DNA of 11,940 nucleotides from Bacteroidota bacterium (GTDB lineage: Bacteria > Bacteroidota > Bacteroidia > Flavobacteriales_D > Crocinitomicaceae). Shown in pieces: positions 1 to 7,352 of this stretch. The notes under the pieces were generated by a model, which saw nothing but the letters and a program-made list of their open reading frames with translations, searched no databases and was not told where the DNA came from. Both the position numbers and the translations under genes were made by a program. The DNA lies in the NCBI GenBank assembly GCA_018825925.1, contig JAHKAT010000119.1, positions 1 to 11,940 on the forward strand, in the 5' to 3' direction. The first letter of the stretch is position 1; every line of letters begins with the position of its first letter.

Positions 1-1463
1 GATTTGAATTGCGTAAAGCAGAAGAACGAGCGCACATATTAGAAGGTTTGATTATCGCCTCCGACAATATCGAGGAAGTAATTAAAATCATAAGAAATGC
101 TAAGTCTCCAGACGATGCCCGCGAACAATTAATGGTTCGTTTTGAATTATCTGACGTTCAATCAAGAGCCATTGTTGATATGCGTTTGCGCCACCTTACT
201 GGACTGGAGCAAGACAAACTTCGAGCAGAATTTAATGAGTTGGTGATCTTAATCGCTGATTTGAAGGATATTTTGGAGAATGAAGAACGCAGAATGCAAA
301 TCATTCGCGATGAATTGAATGAAGTAAAAGACAAATTTGGTGACGAACGTCGATCAAGAATTGAGTATTCTGCCTCTGAAATGAGAATGGAAGATTTGAT
401 TGCTGATGAAGAAGTAGTCATTACCATTTCTCATGCTGGCTATATTAAAAGAACGAGTTTGAACGAATACAAAGTTCAAAACCGTGGCGGTATGGGAAGT
501 AAAGGATCGGCAACTAGAGATAAAGATTTCTTGGAGCACCTATTTGTAGCTACCAACCACAATTACCTTTTGATCTTTACAGAGAAAGGACGTTGTTTCT
601 GGATGCGGGTGTACGAAATTCCTGAAGGAAATAAAATATCAAAAGGACGTGCAATTCAAAACTTAATCAATATTGAACAAGACGATAAAGTAAAAGCGTA
701 CGTAAAAGTTCAAGATTTGACCGATAAAGAATATGTAGACAATAACTTTATCATGATGGTTACCAAAAACGGTATTATCAAGAAAACAAGTTTAGCTGCC
801 TACTCCCGCCCTCGTACAAATGGTATTAATGCTATTGGAATACGCGATAACGATGAATTGTTAGAAGCGAAATTAACAGACGGAAACAATGAAATCGTAA
901 TCGCAACTTCAATGGGTCGAGCTATTCGATTCAATGAAAGTTCTGTACGTCCAATGGGAAGAAATGCTTCAGGTGTTCGTGGAGTTACTTTACAGGGAGA
1001 AAAAGACGAAGTCGTTGGTATGATTTGCGTTGATGACGTGTACTCAACGGTGATGGTTGTTTCTGAAAAAGGTTACGGAAAACGAACTTATTTGAACGAT
1101 CCGGAAGACAAAGAACCTATTTACCGTATCACAAATCGAGGTGGTAAAGGGGTTAAAACTTTGAATGTTTCTGACAAAACTGGTCCAATCCTTGCCATTA
1201 AGAATGTGACGGATGAAGATGATTTAATGATCATCACCAAAGCGGGAATAACAATACGTATGCACATTGAATCAATCCGAACATTGGGTAGAGCAGCACA
1301 AGGTGTTCGTTTAATTAATCTGAAAGGAAACTCGGCGATTGCTGCAATAGCAAGAGTCCCTAAATCGGATGATGAAGACGAAGAATTGGAGGAAGGAATC
1401 GAAGGTGGCTCTGAAGAAGGAGAAACTGGCACGGATATTGAAACTGAAGATTCTGTGGAATAA
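1..1463 (+). CDS. gyrA: DNA gyrase subunit A, C-terminal part (5' end outside window)
   Basis: GyrA is the DNA-breaking subunit of gyrase, which introduces negative supercoils using ATP. The reading frame is open to the left edge (codon phase starts at base 3, reading FELRKAEERAHILEGL), so the TTG at base 9 is an internal Leu and not a start. The catalytic Tyr and most of the breakage-reunion domain lie upstream. Visible are the end of the coiled-coil/tower region (bases about 1-390) and the DNA-wrapping beta-pinwheel domain (about 390-1350). That domain has a degenerate GyrA box QNRGGMG at bases 477-497 and a second box-like NRGGKG at about 1134-1151. The protein ends in a strongly acidic tail rich in D and E. 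Family knowledge: such tails tune wrapping in some GyrA proteins. The box-like motifs favour GyrA over ParC. A TPR gene follows after 33 nt, probably in the same transcript. Confidence 0.96.
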   Translation, partial: FELRKAEERAHILEGLIIASDNIEEVIKIIRNAKSPDDAREQLMVRFELSDVQSRAIVDMRLRHLTGLEQDKLRAEFNELVILIADLKDILENEERRMQIIRDELNEVKDKFGDERRSRIEYSASEMRMEDLIADEEVVITISHAGYIKRTSLNEYKVQNRGGMGSKGSATRDKDFLEHLFVATNHNYLLIFTEKGRCFWMRVYEIPEGNKISKGRAIQNLINIEQDDKVKAYVKVQDLTDKEYVDNNFIMMVTKNGIIKKTSLAAYSRPRTNGINAIGIRDNDELLEAKLTDGNNEIVIATSMGRAIRFNESSVRPMGRNASGVRGVTLQGEKDEVVGMICVDDVYSTVMVVSEKGYGKRTYLNDPEDKEPIYRITNRGGKGVKTLNVSDKTGPILAIKNVTDEDDLMIITKAGITIRMHIESIRTLGRAAQGVRLINLKGNSAIAAIARVPKSDDEDEELEEGIEGGSEEGETGTDIETEDSVE

Positions 1464-1496
1464 TTCCTATAATTGCATCATATAAAGAAAAGTAAA

Positions 1497-2687
1497 ATGA
1501 ATAATTTTTGGATAATTGGGGCTTTGTTGATTTCGACATCCGTAATGGCTCAAAAGAAAAATGAAACCTCAGCAGCTGTTGAGTATAAAAATAAATTTGT
1601 CCCTGCACTCCGTTCGCAAGACTTTGAAACGGCGCAAAAATCAATACTCAATGCAAAAGAGTTTATTGATTTAGCAGCTGTGCACCCCGACACAAAAGGA
1701 AGCTCAAAAACACAATGGTTGCGAGGCGAAATTTACATGGGAATGGTGACTCTTGCGCAAATGGCCAAACCAGGAAGTATGGATGAAGCTACAATGGCTT
1801 CAAACCTTAAAATTTCTCGTGATGCTTTTGAAGCAGGTTATGACTTGGACAATAAATACGATTCTGACATTACAGAGTCCATTGAAAGAGCTCGTTATTT
1901 CTTCGACCAAGCGGCCAATAAAATGTATCAAGCAGAAAAATATACCGAGGCTGGTAAACTTTACGAATGGCAAGGACAGTTTTCTTCTGCCATCGACGTA
2001 CTAGATACTAATGCAGTTTTCTACTCTGGTTTGTGTTTCGAAAAAGCAGGTGATTATGCAAGTGCAGCCGACAATTATCTTTTAGCAGCAAAAGGCGGTT
2101 TCAAAGGCGCTAGTTCTTATTACCTAGCAGCAGGTGCAACACGTAAAGCAGGTAATATTGAAAAAGCAAAAGAAATCATCAATGAAGGAAGAGCAAAATA
2201 TCCTTCAGATCGTGATTTACTTTTAGAATTAGTAAACATTAACATTGACGCTAACGATCCTGCTGGAGCAGAAGCAGCTTTAAACGCAGCTATTTCTACA
2301 GATCCAAACAACAAACAATTGCACTATACTATAGGTACGATTTATATCGAACTAAAGCAAAACGATAAAGCTGAAAAAGCCTTGATGAAAGCTTTAGAAA
2401 TAGATCCAAACTATGTAGATGCTCAGTATCAATTAGGTGCTCATTTGGTTTCTTGGGCCGGCGACTTGAAAACTGAAGCTGCACAATTGAAATTTGGAGA
2501 TGCTCGATATGATGTAATGCTTTCTCAAAGCCAAGACATTTACAAAAGAGCTGTAAATCCTTTGGAAAAATATATCGCAAATAATCCAAAAGATAAAGAT
2601 GTATTGAACATCCTTTTTCAACTAAACCGTAATTTAGGTAATACGGAAAAAGCTTTGGAATATAAAAAGAGAATGGACGCTTTATAG
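1497..2687 (+). CDS. Secreted tetratricopeptide-repeat protein
   Basis: The protein has 396 residues from the ATG at 1497. That start gives a clean signal peptide (MNNFWIIGALLISTSVMAQ, likely cut after AQ), so an in-frame TTG at 1473 is not preferred. No Shine-Dalgarno is visible, as is usual in Bacteroidota. After the signal, a helical region (residues about 25-135) leads into several TPR-like units: roughly 135-170, 173-206, 207-240 and the clearest at 275-308, which matches the TPR pattern with G, A and a terminal DP. TPR units are protein-protein interaction scaffolds, and no catalytic motif is visible. It is expected in the periplasm, possibly attached to an envelope complex. It follows gyrA by 33 nt and is closed by a strong terminator, so it is probably co-transcribed with gyrA. 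Its specific partner is unknown. Confidence 0.9.
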   Translation: MNNFWIIGALLISTSVMAQKKNETSAAVEYKNKFVPALRSQDFETAQKSILNAKEFIDLAAVHPDTKGSSKTQWLRGEIYMGMVTLAQMAKPGSMDEATMASNLKISRDAFEAGYDLDNKYDSDITESIERARYFFDQAANKMYQAEKYTEAGKLYEWQGQFSSAIDVLDTNAVFYSGLCFEKAGDYASAADNYLLAAKGGFKGASSYYLAAGATRKAGNIEKAKEIINEGRAKYPSDRDLLLELVNINIDANDPAGAEAALNAAISTDPNNKQLHYTIGTIYIELKQNDKAEKALMKALEIDPNYVDAQYQLGAHLVSWAGDLKTEAAQLKFGDARYDVMLSQSQDIYKRAVNPLEKYIANNPKDKDVLNILFQLNRNLGNTEKALEYKKRMDAL

Positions 2688-2708
2688 TCTAAAAAAATAA
2701 AACAATTC

Positions 2709-2745
2709 AAAGTCCCGATAGAATCTTCTGTCGGGACTTTTATTT
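2709..2745 (+). terminator. Intrinsic terminator after the gyrA-TPR unit
   Basis: A perfect 10-bp stem, AAAGTCCCGA (2709-2718) with TCGGGACTTT (2731-2740), is extended inward by TAGA/TCTG pairing and followed by a T-rich tail. It lies 21 nt after the TPR stop codon and separates that unit from rpsA. Confidence 0.93.
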
Positions 2746-3016
2746 ATATAAAAGAAGGATCAAAAAGATAAGTTCATTTTTTTCCTCGTACCGATCGTTA
2801 CCCACAGTATTTGGGAAATCATACCAATGTGCCGTTAACCCATTAATATTCATAAAACGGGAGTCTATACTCTCTATAAATGGAACAGCGAATGAAACCT
2901 CTTCTCCAATTTTGGTTTTTCCTTTGCTTTAATTTTTGAAAAAAATCATGCCCATAAAAGATGAAATCCAAAATCACAATGAAATAATATTCACAAACTA
3001 TTTTCACACCATCCTG
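2746..3016. other. Intergenic stretch without a recognisable gene
   Basis: No reading frame here has the character of a gene. A minus-strand frame at 2843-3040 and a plus-strand frame starting at 2936 are AT-rich, low in complexity and resemble no family. The stretch contains CCGTTAACCCATTA at 2832-2845, which recurs with one mismatch in the rpsA leader at 3069-3082. Otherwise I see nothing convincing. It may be decayed sequence or an upstream regulatory region of rpsA. Confidence 0.55.
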
Positions 3017-3047
3017 TTGCACATTCAAAATCAAAGCCATATCTTTG
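3017..3047 (+). promoter_or_regulatory. Predicted Bacteroidota-type promoter of rpsA
   Basis: TTG at 3017-3019 (-33 element), 20 nt, then TATCTTTG at 3040-3047, an exact match to the -7 consensus TAnnTTTG. Transcription would start near 3052, giving an 80-90 nt leader before the rpsA ATG. Confidence 0.75.
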
Positions 3048-3094
3048 CACCCTTGAAAATTGGGTTTCCCGTTAACTCATTACATATTAACCTC

Positions 3095-3118
3095 TTTCGA
3101 CAGGCGGGTCGGTCGAAA
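3095..3118 (+). promoter_or_regulatory. Hairpin in the rpsA leader
   Basis: TTTCGAC (3095-3101) pairs perfectly with GTCGAAA (3112-3118) around a G-rich 10-nt loop (AGGCGGGTCG). It ends 19 nt before the rpsA start. Many ribosomal protein mRNAs carry autoregulatory leaders, and a role in S1 feedback control is an inference. I do not recognise a named leader family. Confidence 0.55.
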
Positions 3119-3137
3119 TACAAATTTATAAGCCAAC

Positions 3138-4940
3138 ATGGCAAATCAAGTACAACCGCAGGGAACTGCAGATTTTGATTGGGAAGCGTTAGAAAACGAT
3201 GGTTACACCAAAGTTGAACGCTCTGAATTATCAGACACTTACGAGAATACCCTTACATCTATCAATGAAAAAGAAGTTGTAGAAGGTACAATCGTAGCAC
3301 TTAACAAAAAAGAAGCGGTAGTTAACGTAGGTTACAAATCTGAAGGGATTATTGCAACCAACGAATTCCGTTACAATCCAGACCTTAAAGTAGGGGACAC
3401 AGTAGATGTTTACATCGAAGTTCAAGAAGATAAGTTTGGTCAATTGGTGATTTCTCACCGAACTGCTCGTATGCACAAAGCATGGATCCGAGTAAATGAT
3501 GTTTTACGCACTGGTGAAATTATTACTGGTTTTGTAAAATGTCGTACGAAAGGTGGTTTAATCGTAGATGTTTTTGGTTTAGAAGCTTTCTTACCAGGAT
3601 CTCAAATCGATGTTAAACCTATCCGTGATTATGATATTTACGTAGGTAAAAACATGGAATTCAAAGTGGTGAAAATCAACCAAGAATTCCGTAACGTAGT
3701 TGTTTCTCACAAAGCTTTGATCGAAGCAGAGTTAGAAGAACAAAAGAAAACAATCATCGCAGGATTGGAAAAAGGTCAAGTATTGGAAGGTATCGTGAAA
3801 AACGTTACTTCTTACGGAGTCTTTATCGATCTTGGAGGTGTAGATGGTTTAATTCACATTACAGATCTATCTTGGGGACGTGTAAACCACCCAGAAGAAA
3901 TCGTAGAATTGGATCAAAAATTGAACGTTGTAATCTTAGATTTCGACGACGACAAGAAACGAATTGCTCTTGGTTTGAAACAATTGCAACCACATCCATG
4001 GGATGCTTTAGATACAACTATGACAGTTGGAGATAAAGTTGAAGGGAAAGTTGTAGTTATGGCTGACTATGGTGCGTTTGTTGAAATCGCTCCAGGAGTT
4101 GAAGGTTTGATTCACGTTTCTGAAATGAGCTGGTCGCAACACTTGCGTTCTGCTCAAGATTTCATGAATGTTGGTGACGCTGTGGAAGCAGTTATCTTAA
4201 CATTAGATCGCGAAGAGCGTAAAATGTCTCTAGGTATCAAACAATTGATGCCAGATCCATGGAATGATATCGAGCAAAAATATGCAGTGAGTACTCGTCA
4301 CAATGCGAAAGTTCGTAACTTCACTAACTTCGGTGTATTCGTAGAATTAGAAGAAGGTGTTGACGGATTAATTCACATTTCTGACCTTTCATGGCAAAAG
4401 AAAATCAAGCACCCATCAGAATTCTGTAAAGTAGGAGACGAAATGGAAGTGGTTGTTTTGGAAATCGATCGTGAAAACCGTAGAATTTCTTTAGGACACA
4501 AACAATTGGAAGAAAATCCATGGGAGGTGTTTGAAACAATTTTCGGTGAAGGATCAATACACCAAGGAACAATTATTGAAAACAAAGACAAATCAGGAAT
4601 CGTTTCATTGCCTTACGGTGTTGAAGGAATCTGCCCAGCGAAACATTTACGTAAAGAAGATGGTTCAAATGCGAAAGTAGAGGAAACTCTTGATTTCAAA
4701 GTAATTGAATTCAATAAAGATTCTAAGAAAATCGTTGTATCTCATACTCGTATCTTCGAAGAAGGTGATGACCGTGTTGCACCAACTAAAAGCACTAGTG
4801 CTGGAGGTGGAGCTGCTAAGAAAGGTGGATCTAACACTTCTCAAGCGGTTAAAAATGTAAACAGCAGTAACGAAAAATCAACATTAGGTGATTTAGGCGG
4901 ACTTGCTGAATTGAAAGAAAAAATGGAAAAAGGGAAATAA
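3138..4940 (+). CDS. rpsA: 30S ribosomal protein S1
   Basis: S1 is the mRNA-binding protein of the small ribosomal subunit and helps load and unfold mRNA. The protein has 600 residues, somewhat longer than E. coli S1. Six S1/OB-fold repeats are visible at about residues 45-109, 130-195, 215-285, 298-370, 385-458 and 472-540. Repeats 3-5 are the most canonical, each with a YGVF/YGAF/FGVF strand, a DGLIH or EGLIH motif followed by a Ser-Trp, and a closing K-R-x-x-LG-x-KQL. A Gly/Ser/Lys-rich linker (about 548-580) leads to a conserved-looking end (TLGDLGGLAELKEKMEK). The start codon follows AAGCCAAC with no Shine-Dalgarno. The gene is monocistronic, with its own promoter, a leader hairpin and a terminator. 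S1 may matter especially in Bacteroidota, where Shine-Dalgarno pairing is little used. Confidence 0.98.
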   Translation: MANQVQPQGTADFDWEALENDGYTKVERSELSDTYENTLTSINEKEVVEGTIVALNKKEAVVNVGYKSEGIIATNEFRYNPDLKVGDTVDVYIEVQEDKFGQLVISHRTARMHKAWIRVNDVLRTGEIITGFVKCRTKGGLIVDVFGLEAFLPGSQIDVKPIRDYDIYVGKNMEFKVVKINQEFRNVVVSHKALIEAELEEQKKTIIAGLEKGQVLEGIVKNVTSYGVFIDLGGVDGLIHITDLSWGRVNHPEEIVELDQKLNVVILDFDDDKKRIALGLKQLQPHPWDALDTTMTVGDKVEGKVVVMADYGAFVEIAPGVEGLIHVSEMSWSQHLRSAQDFMNVGDAVEAVILTLDREERKMSLGIKQLMPDPWNDIEQKYAVSTRHNAKVRNFTNFGVFVELEEGVDGLIHISDLSWQKKIKHPSEFCKVGDEMEVVVLEIDRENRRISLGHKQLEENPWEVFETIFGEGSIHQGTIIENKDKSGIVSLPYGVEGICPAKHLRKEDGSNAKVEETLDFKVIEFNKDSKKIVVSHTRIFEEGDDRVAPTKSTSAGGGAAKKGGSNTSQAVKNVNSSNEKSTLGDLGGLAELKEKMEKGK

Positions 4941-4962
4941 TCCATCTTCCAAAAATGATAAG

Positions 4963-4993
4963 AAAAGCCGTTGATGATTTCAACGGCTTTTTT
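4963..4993 (+). terminator. Intrinsic terminator of rpsA
   Basis: A perfect 12-bp stem, AAAAGCCGTTGA (4963-4974) with TCAACGGCTTTT (4980-4991), encloses a 5-nt loop and is followed by T residues. It begins 22 nt after the rpsA stop. Confidence 0.95.
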
Positions 4994-5016
4994 GATTACC
5001 AGTTTTTTTGATTACC
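4988..5016 (+). repeat. Tandem direct repeat between rpsA terminator and next gene
   Basis: TTTTTTGATTACC occurs at 4988-5000 and again at 5004-5016 (16-nt period). The first copy is the T tail of the rpsA terminator. The TTTG of the first copy and the TACC of the second lie at roughly promoter spacing (TTTG 4991-4994, 18 nt, TACCTTGT 5013-5020), so the duplication may have helped create a weak promoter for the gene at 5039. Confidence 0.7.
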
Positions 5017-5038
5017 TTGTTTCTAAATCTTAATTTAA

Positions 5039-5416
5039 ATGGAATCCACCTACGATACAAAACTTGCTGATTTTTGGATAGAAAGTCCGCCGATTGTGCA
5101 TTGTAGAATTAAATTGAGGAATTATTCTGAAACAGAAAATATCGTGGAATTTTATAATATTTTGGAGGTACTGTGTAAAAGCTATGGGAAAATTCACTTG
5201 GTTGTACACGATTTAAAAATTGGTCCAACCAAACCAGAAGGTAGAAGCATTGTTGCTTTACAAACAAAAAAATATATCTCTAAAACTACTATTATCAGTC
5301 AATCTAAATTAATGAAATCCATTTTCTTGTTCACCCGATTATTTAGGACTGGAAGAGAAATTGAAGTTCAAATTATAACTAAAGAGGATTTTCAAAACAA
5401 TCCTATATTTCAATGA
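5039..5416 (+). CDS. Small STAS/SpoIIAA-like protein, first of a tandem pair
   Basis: The product has 125 residues and no signal peptide or membrane segment, so it is probably cytoplasmic. I do not recognise a named family with certainty. The alternation of strands and amphipathic helices (strand IHLVVHDL at about 53-60, strand KTTIISQ at about 82-88, helix KLMKSIFLFTRLF at about 90-102, strand EIEVQIIT at about 106-113) resembles the STAS/SpoIIAA-like fold found in many small Flavobacteriia proteins. The downstream gene shares this layout, including a Trp near residue 13 and a Met-Lys-rich helix before the last strand, so the two look like diverged paralogues. The genes are 12 nt apart and probably co-transcribed. 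The function is unknown. STAS-like proteins often bind nucleotides, lipids or partner proteins, but none is indicated here. Confidence 0.8.
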   Translation: MESTYDTKLADFWIESPPIVHCRIKLRNYSETENIVEFYNILEVLCKSYGKIHLVVHDLKIGPTKPEGRSIVALQTKKYISKTTIISQSKLMKSIFLFTRLFRTGREIEVQIITKEDFQNNPIFQ

Positions 5417-5428
5417 AACTAAAGGCAA

Positions 5429-5830
5429 ATGACACCGCCCAAAAATGTTATTATCGTAGAAACTGATATTGCGACCAATTGGTTAAGCAGTGAGGGTTGG
5501 TTTTGCTCTATTTCCAAAAATGTTCCTTTAACGGTAGAAAAACTGCAAAATCACTATCTCAAAGTGGGTGAAATGACAGGAGGAAAACCCGTTTGTTTCT
5601 TGGTTTGGCCAAACTTTTCACATTCCGCAACACTCGAATGTCGACGGTTTTTACAAAGTATAATGCCTGTTTACAGCACATCAATAGCCATGATCACAGA
5701 TAATCCAATGATGAAAATTGGCATTAATTTATTTATTAAAATTTCACCGGTTAGTGTGCCATTAAGAATCTTTACCGATCAAGCGAAAGCAATTTCTTGG
5801 CTACAAGAATTCGAAAACAACACTATTTAA
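5429..5830 (+). CDS. Small STAS/SpoIIAA-like protein, second of a tandem pair
   Basis: The product has 133 residues, is soluble and has no signal peptide. It looks like a diverged paralogue of the preceding gene. Shared features are an early Trp-containing strand (NWLSSEGWFCSIS, about 17-29), a central hydrophobic strand (VCFLVWPNF, about 55-63), a strand SIAMITD (about 85-91), a helix MMKIGINLFIKI (about 94-105), and a final strand-helix LRIFTDQAKAISWLQEF (about 112-128). A final segment of the type FTD-x-x-x-A-x-x-WL is common in small STAS/SEC14-like proteins of this phylum. The ATG at 5429 is 12 nt after the upstream stop. Its last 8 nt overlap the end of the convergent thioredoxin-like gene, and no terminator lies between them. 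The function is unknown, and the fold call is an inference from the pattern. Confidence 0.8.
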   Translation: MTPPKNVIIVETDIATNWLSSEGWFCSISKNVPLTVEKLQNHYLKVGEMTGGKPVCFLVWPNFSHSATLECRRFLQSIMPVYSTSIAMITDNPMMKIGINLFIKISPVSVPLRIFTDQAKAISWLQEFENNTI

Positions 5831-6251
5831 GAACAAAATCAGCTACTTGTATTAATTCCTCTGGAGTTCTATATCCCACAAACTTTCTAATTAATTTACC
5901 TTTCGAATCCACGAATAATAAGGTTGGATATGCCGTCACACCGTACATTCTTGCTACATCCTGTCCATCTTGTGATTTTTCTGCATCCAACTTTAAACTA
6001 ATGAAAGATTTGTTGTACTTCTCCCCTACCTGCTTATCGGGAAAAGATCTAGCCGACATTAATTTACATGGACCACACCACGAGGCATATACATCAATAA
6101 AAATCAGCTGACCTGTCTTAGCAGCTGTTTCTTTCGCTTTGGTAAAGCTTTGTTCTGTAAATTGAATACCCGACGTATTTGAATTTTTTAAACTTGAAAA
6201 AACAAAAATCAAGCTCAGAAAGAAAACGTTTTTTATAAGTGACTTTATCAT
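5823..6251 (-). CDS. Secreted thioredoxin-fold protein
   Basis: The product has 142 residues. A hydrophobic N-terminus (about residues 4-20, MIKSLIKNVFFLSLIFVFSS) acts as a signal peptide or membrane anchor, so the protein should work in the periplasm. The active-site motif WCGPCK is at residues 58-63 (Cys59, Cys62), inside FIDVYASWCGPCK, and the cis-Pro is in VTAYPT (Pro109), so both redox hallmarks are intact. The short insert after the active site (LMSARSFPDKQV) resembles the thioredoxin-like proteins that carry partially buried disulfides rather than classic TrxA. The likely role is disulfide reduction or exchange in the envelope; the substrate is unknown. The gene stands alone on this strand, diverges from menE across 81 nt, and overlaps the preceding plus-strand gene tail-to-tail by 8 nt. 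Confidence 0.92.
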   Translation of the reverse strand: MIKSLIKNVFFLSLIFVFSSLKNSNTSGIQFTEQSFTKAKETAAKTGQLIFIDVYASWCGPCKLMSARSFPDKQVGEKYNKSFISLKLDAEKSQDGQDVARMYGVTAYPTLLFVDSKGKLIRKFVGYRTPEELIQVADFVLK

Positions 6252-6332
6252 GACTGAAAATTACGAGTGAAATAACTAGTTTCCAAAAACTGTACCTTTT
6301 TTTTAAGATAGATTAGCAACATCTACTCGCTT

Positions 6333-7352
6333 ATGGTATTTTTATTGAAAATTGTAAGCGTGTTTCATTCCTACGGGCCAAATAGTACTTCCTATATTGA
6401 TTTTATTGAGGCATTAAAAAATGGCCAAGATTGGATGGTAACCACCTCTGGATCTACCGGCGAACCTAAAAAAATTGATTTAAAATATTCGAAAATAAAA
6501 GCATCCGCAGAGCGTACCAATGCATTTTTTAAACTCAATGAATCGTCTGTAGTGGTCAACTGTCTTTCTCACCAAACTATAGGTGGTATAATGCTCACAG
6601 CTCGTGCCTATTTGGGGAATTACACGATTCATCAACTCACACCCCGTATTCGGCCGTTGAAAGACATAGTTGGTGATTTTAACCTAATTTCAATGGCGCC
6701 TTTACAACTTCATCATTCGCTTCATCAAGATCTTGTAAAATTGAAATCGATTCAGAATTTATTGATTGGTGGAGGTACCATTTCTGAAGAGTTGGAAGCT
6801 CACTTAATTCGTGAAGAGCTAACGATTTGGAATAGTTACGGAATGACCGAAACCTATAGTCACATAGCCTTGCGAAAGGTTGGATACAATGGTGAGGGCT
6901 TTTTCAGATCTTTGCCAAATGTAAAACTGTCTATAGAGGACGAACAATTGATCATTGAGGCAAATGGAATTACAGATGGTCCTTTGAAAACAAATGATAT
7001 TGTGCAATTGCTGACACCTGACACTTTTGTTTGGCAGGGAAGAGTTGATTTTCGAATTAACTCTGGAGGTATGAAATTTGACTTGGAGACTTTAGAAATT
7101 CAACTTAAAAAATATATCAAAGTAAAGTTTGTAATTTGGAAAGAACCTGACCCTGAGCTGGGTGAACGAATTATATTGCTTATTACTGAAAAAATAATTC
7201 TCAAAAAAACTCAATTACTCGAAACTATTCATCCCTACCAAATTCCGAAAAAAACCTATCTTGTACCTACAATTATTACCAGTAATAGCGAGAAAATAAT
7301 GCGCGAGTCCACCTACAAATTGAAGAAAGTGCTGTATGAAGGAATACTATGA
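6333..7352 (+). CDS. menE: o-Succinylbenzoate-CoA ligase (MenE-like), compact form
   Basis: The protein belongs to the ANL (AMP-forming acyl-CoA synthetase) superfamily. MenE activates o-succinylbenzoate with ATP and CoA for menaquinone synthesis in the cytoplasm. The protein has 339 residues, much shorter than the usual 450-500, because the N-terminal subdomain is nearly absent and the ATP P-loop TTSGSTGEPK is already at residues 37-46. Other core motifs are SYGMTET (168-174), the ribose-binding Asp222 in TNDIV, the hinge region GRVDFRINSGGMK (236-248), and a C-terminal lysine in SEKIMR (Lys321) in the catalytic position. Short MenE proteins are common in Flavobacteriia, so this is probably not a truncation. 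The end overlaps the J-domain gene by 17 nt. No other men gene is in view, so the substrate call rests on length and motif style. Another small acyl-adenylating enzyme is possible. Confidence 0.85.
   Translation: MVFLLKIVSVFHSYGPNSTSYIDFIEALKNGQDWMVTTSGSTGEPKKIDLKYSKIKASAERTNAFFKLNESSVVVNCLSHQTIGGIMLTARAYLGNYTIHQLTPRIRPLKDIVGDFNLISMAPLQLHHSLHQDLVKLKSIQNLLIGGGTISEELEAHLIREELTIWNSYGMTETYSHIALRKVGYNGEGFFRSLPNVKLSIEDEQLIIEANGITDGPLKTNDIVQLLTPDTFVWQGRVDFRINSGGMKFDLETLEIQLKKYIKVKFVIWKEPDPELGERIILLITEKIILKKTQLLETIHPYQIPKKTYLVPTIITSNSEKIMRESTYKLKKVLYEGIL

Noticed and set aside
9..11. TTG as a start of the gyrA frame
   Set aside because: The frame is open to the left edge and the residues before it fit GyrA, so this is an internal Leu in a gene cut by the window.
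1473..1496. Longer TPR protein starting at TTG 1473
   Set aside because: It would put eight polar residues before an otherwise perfect signal peptide; the ATG at 1497 is better.
2843..3040. 65-residue minus-strand frame before rpsA
   Set aside because: No start signal or promoter, low complexity, no recognisable motif.
2936..3178. 80-residue frame overlapping the rpsA start
   Set aside because: Its composition is that of AT-rich non-coding DNA, and it covers the rpsA promoter and leader.
5797..6111. 104-residue plus-strand frame across the thioredoxin-like gene
   Set aside because: It is the antisense shadow of a gene with intact WCGPCK and cis-Pro motifs.
6293..6300. TACCTTTT before menE as a promoter box
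   Set aside because: Only 7 of 8 positions match and no TTG lies at the right distance, so I did not list it.
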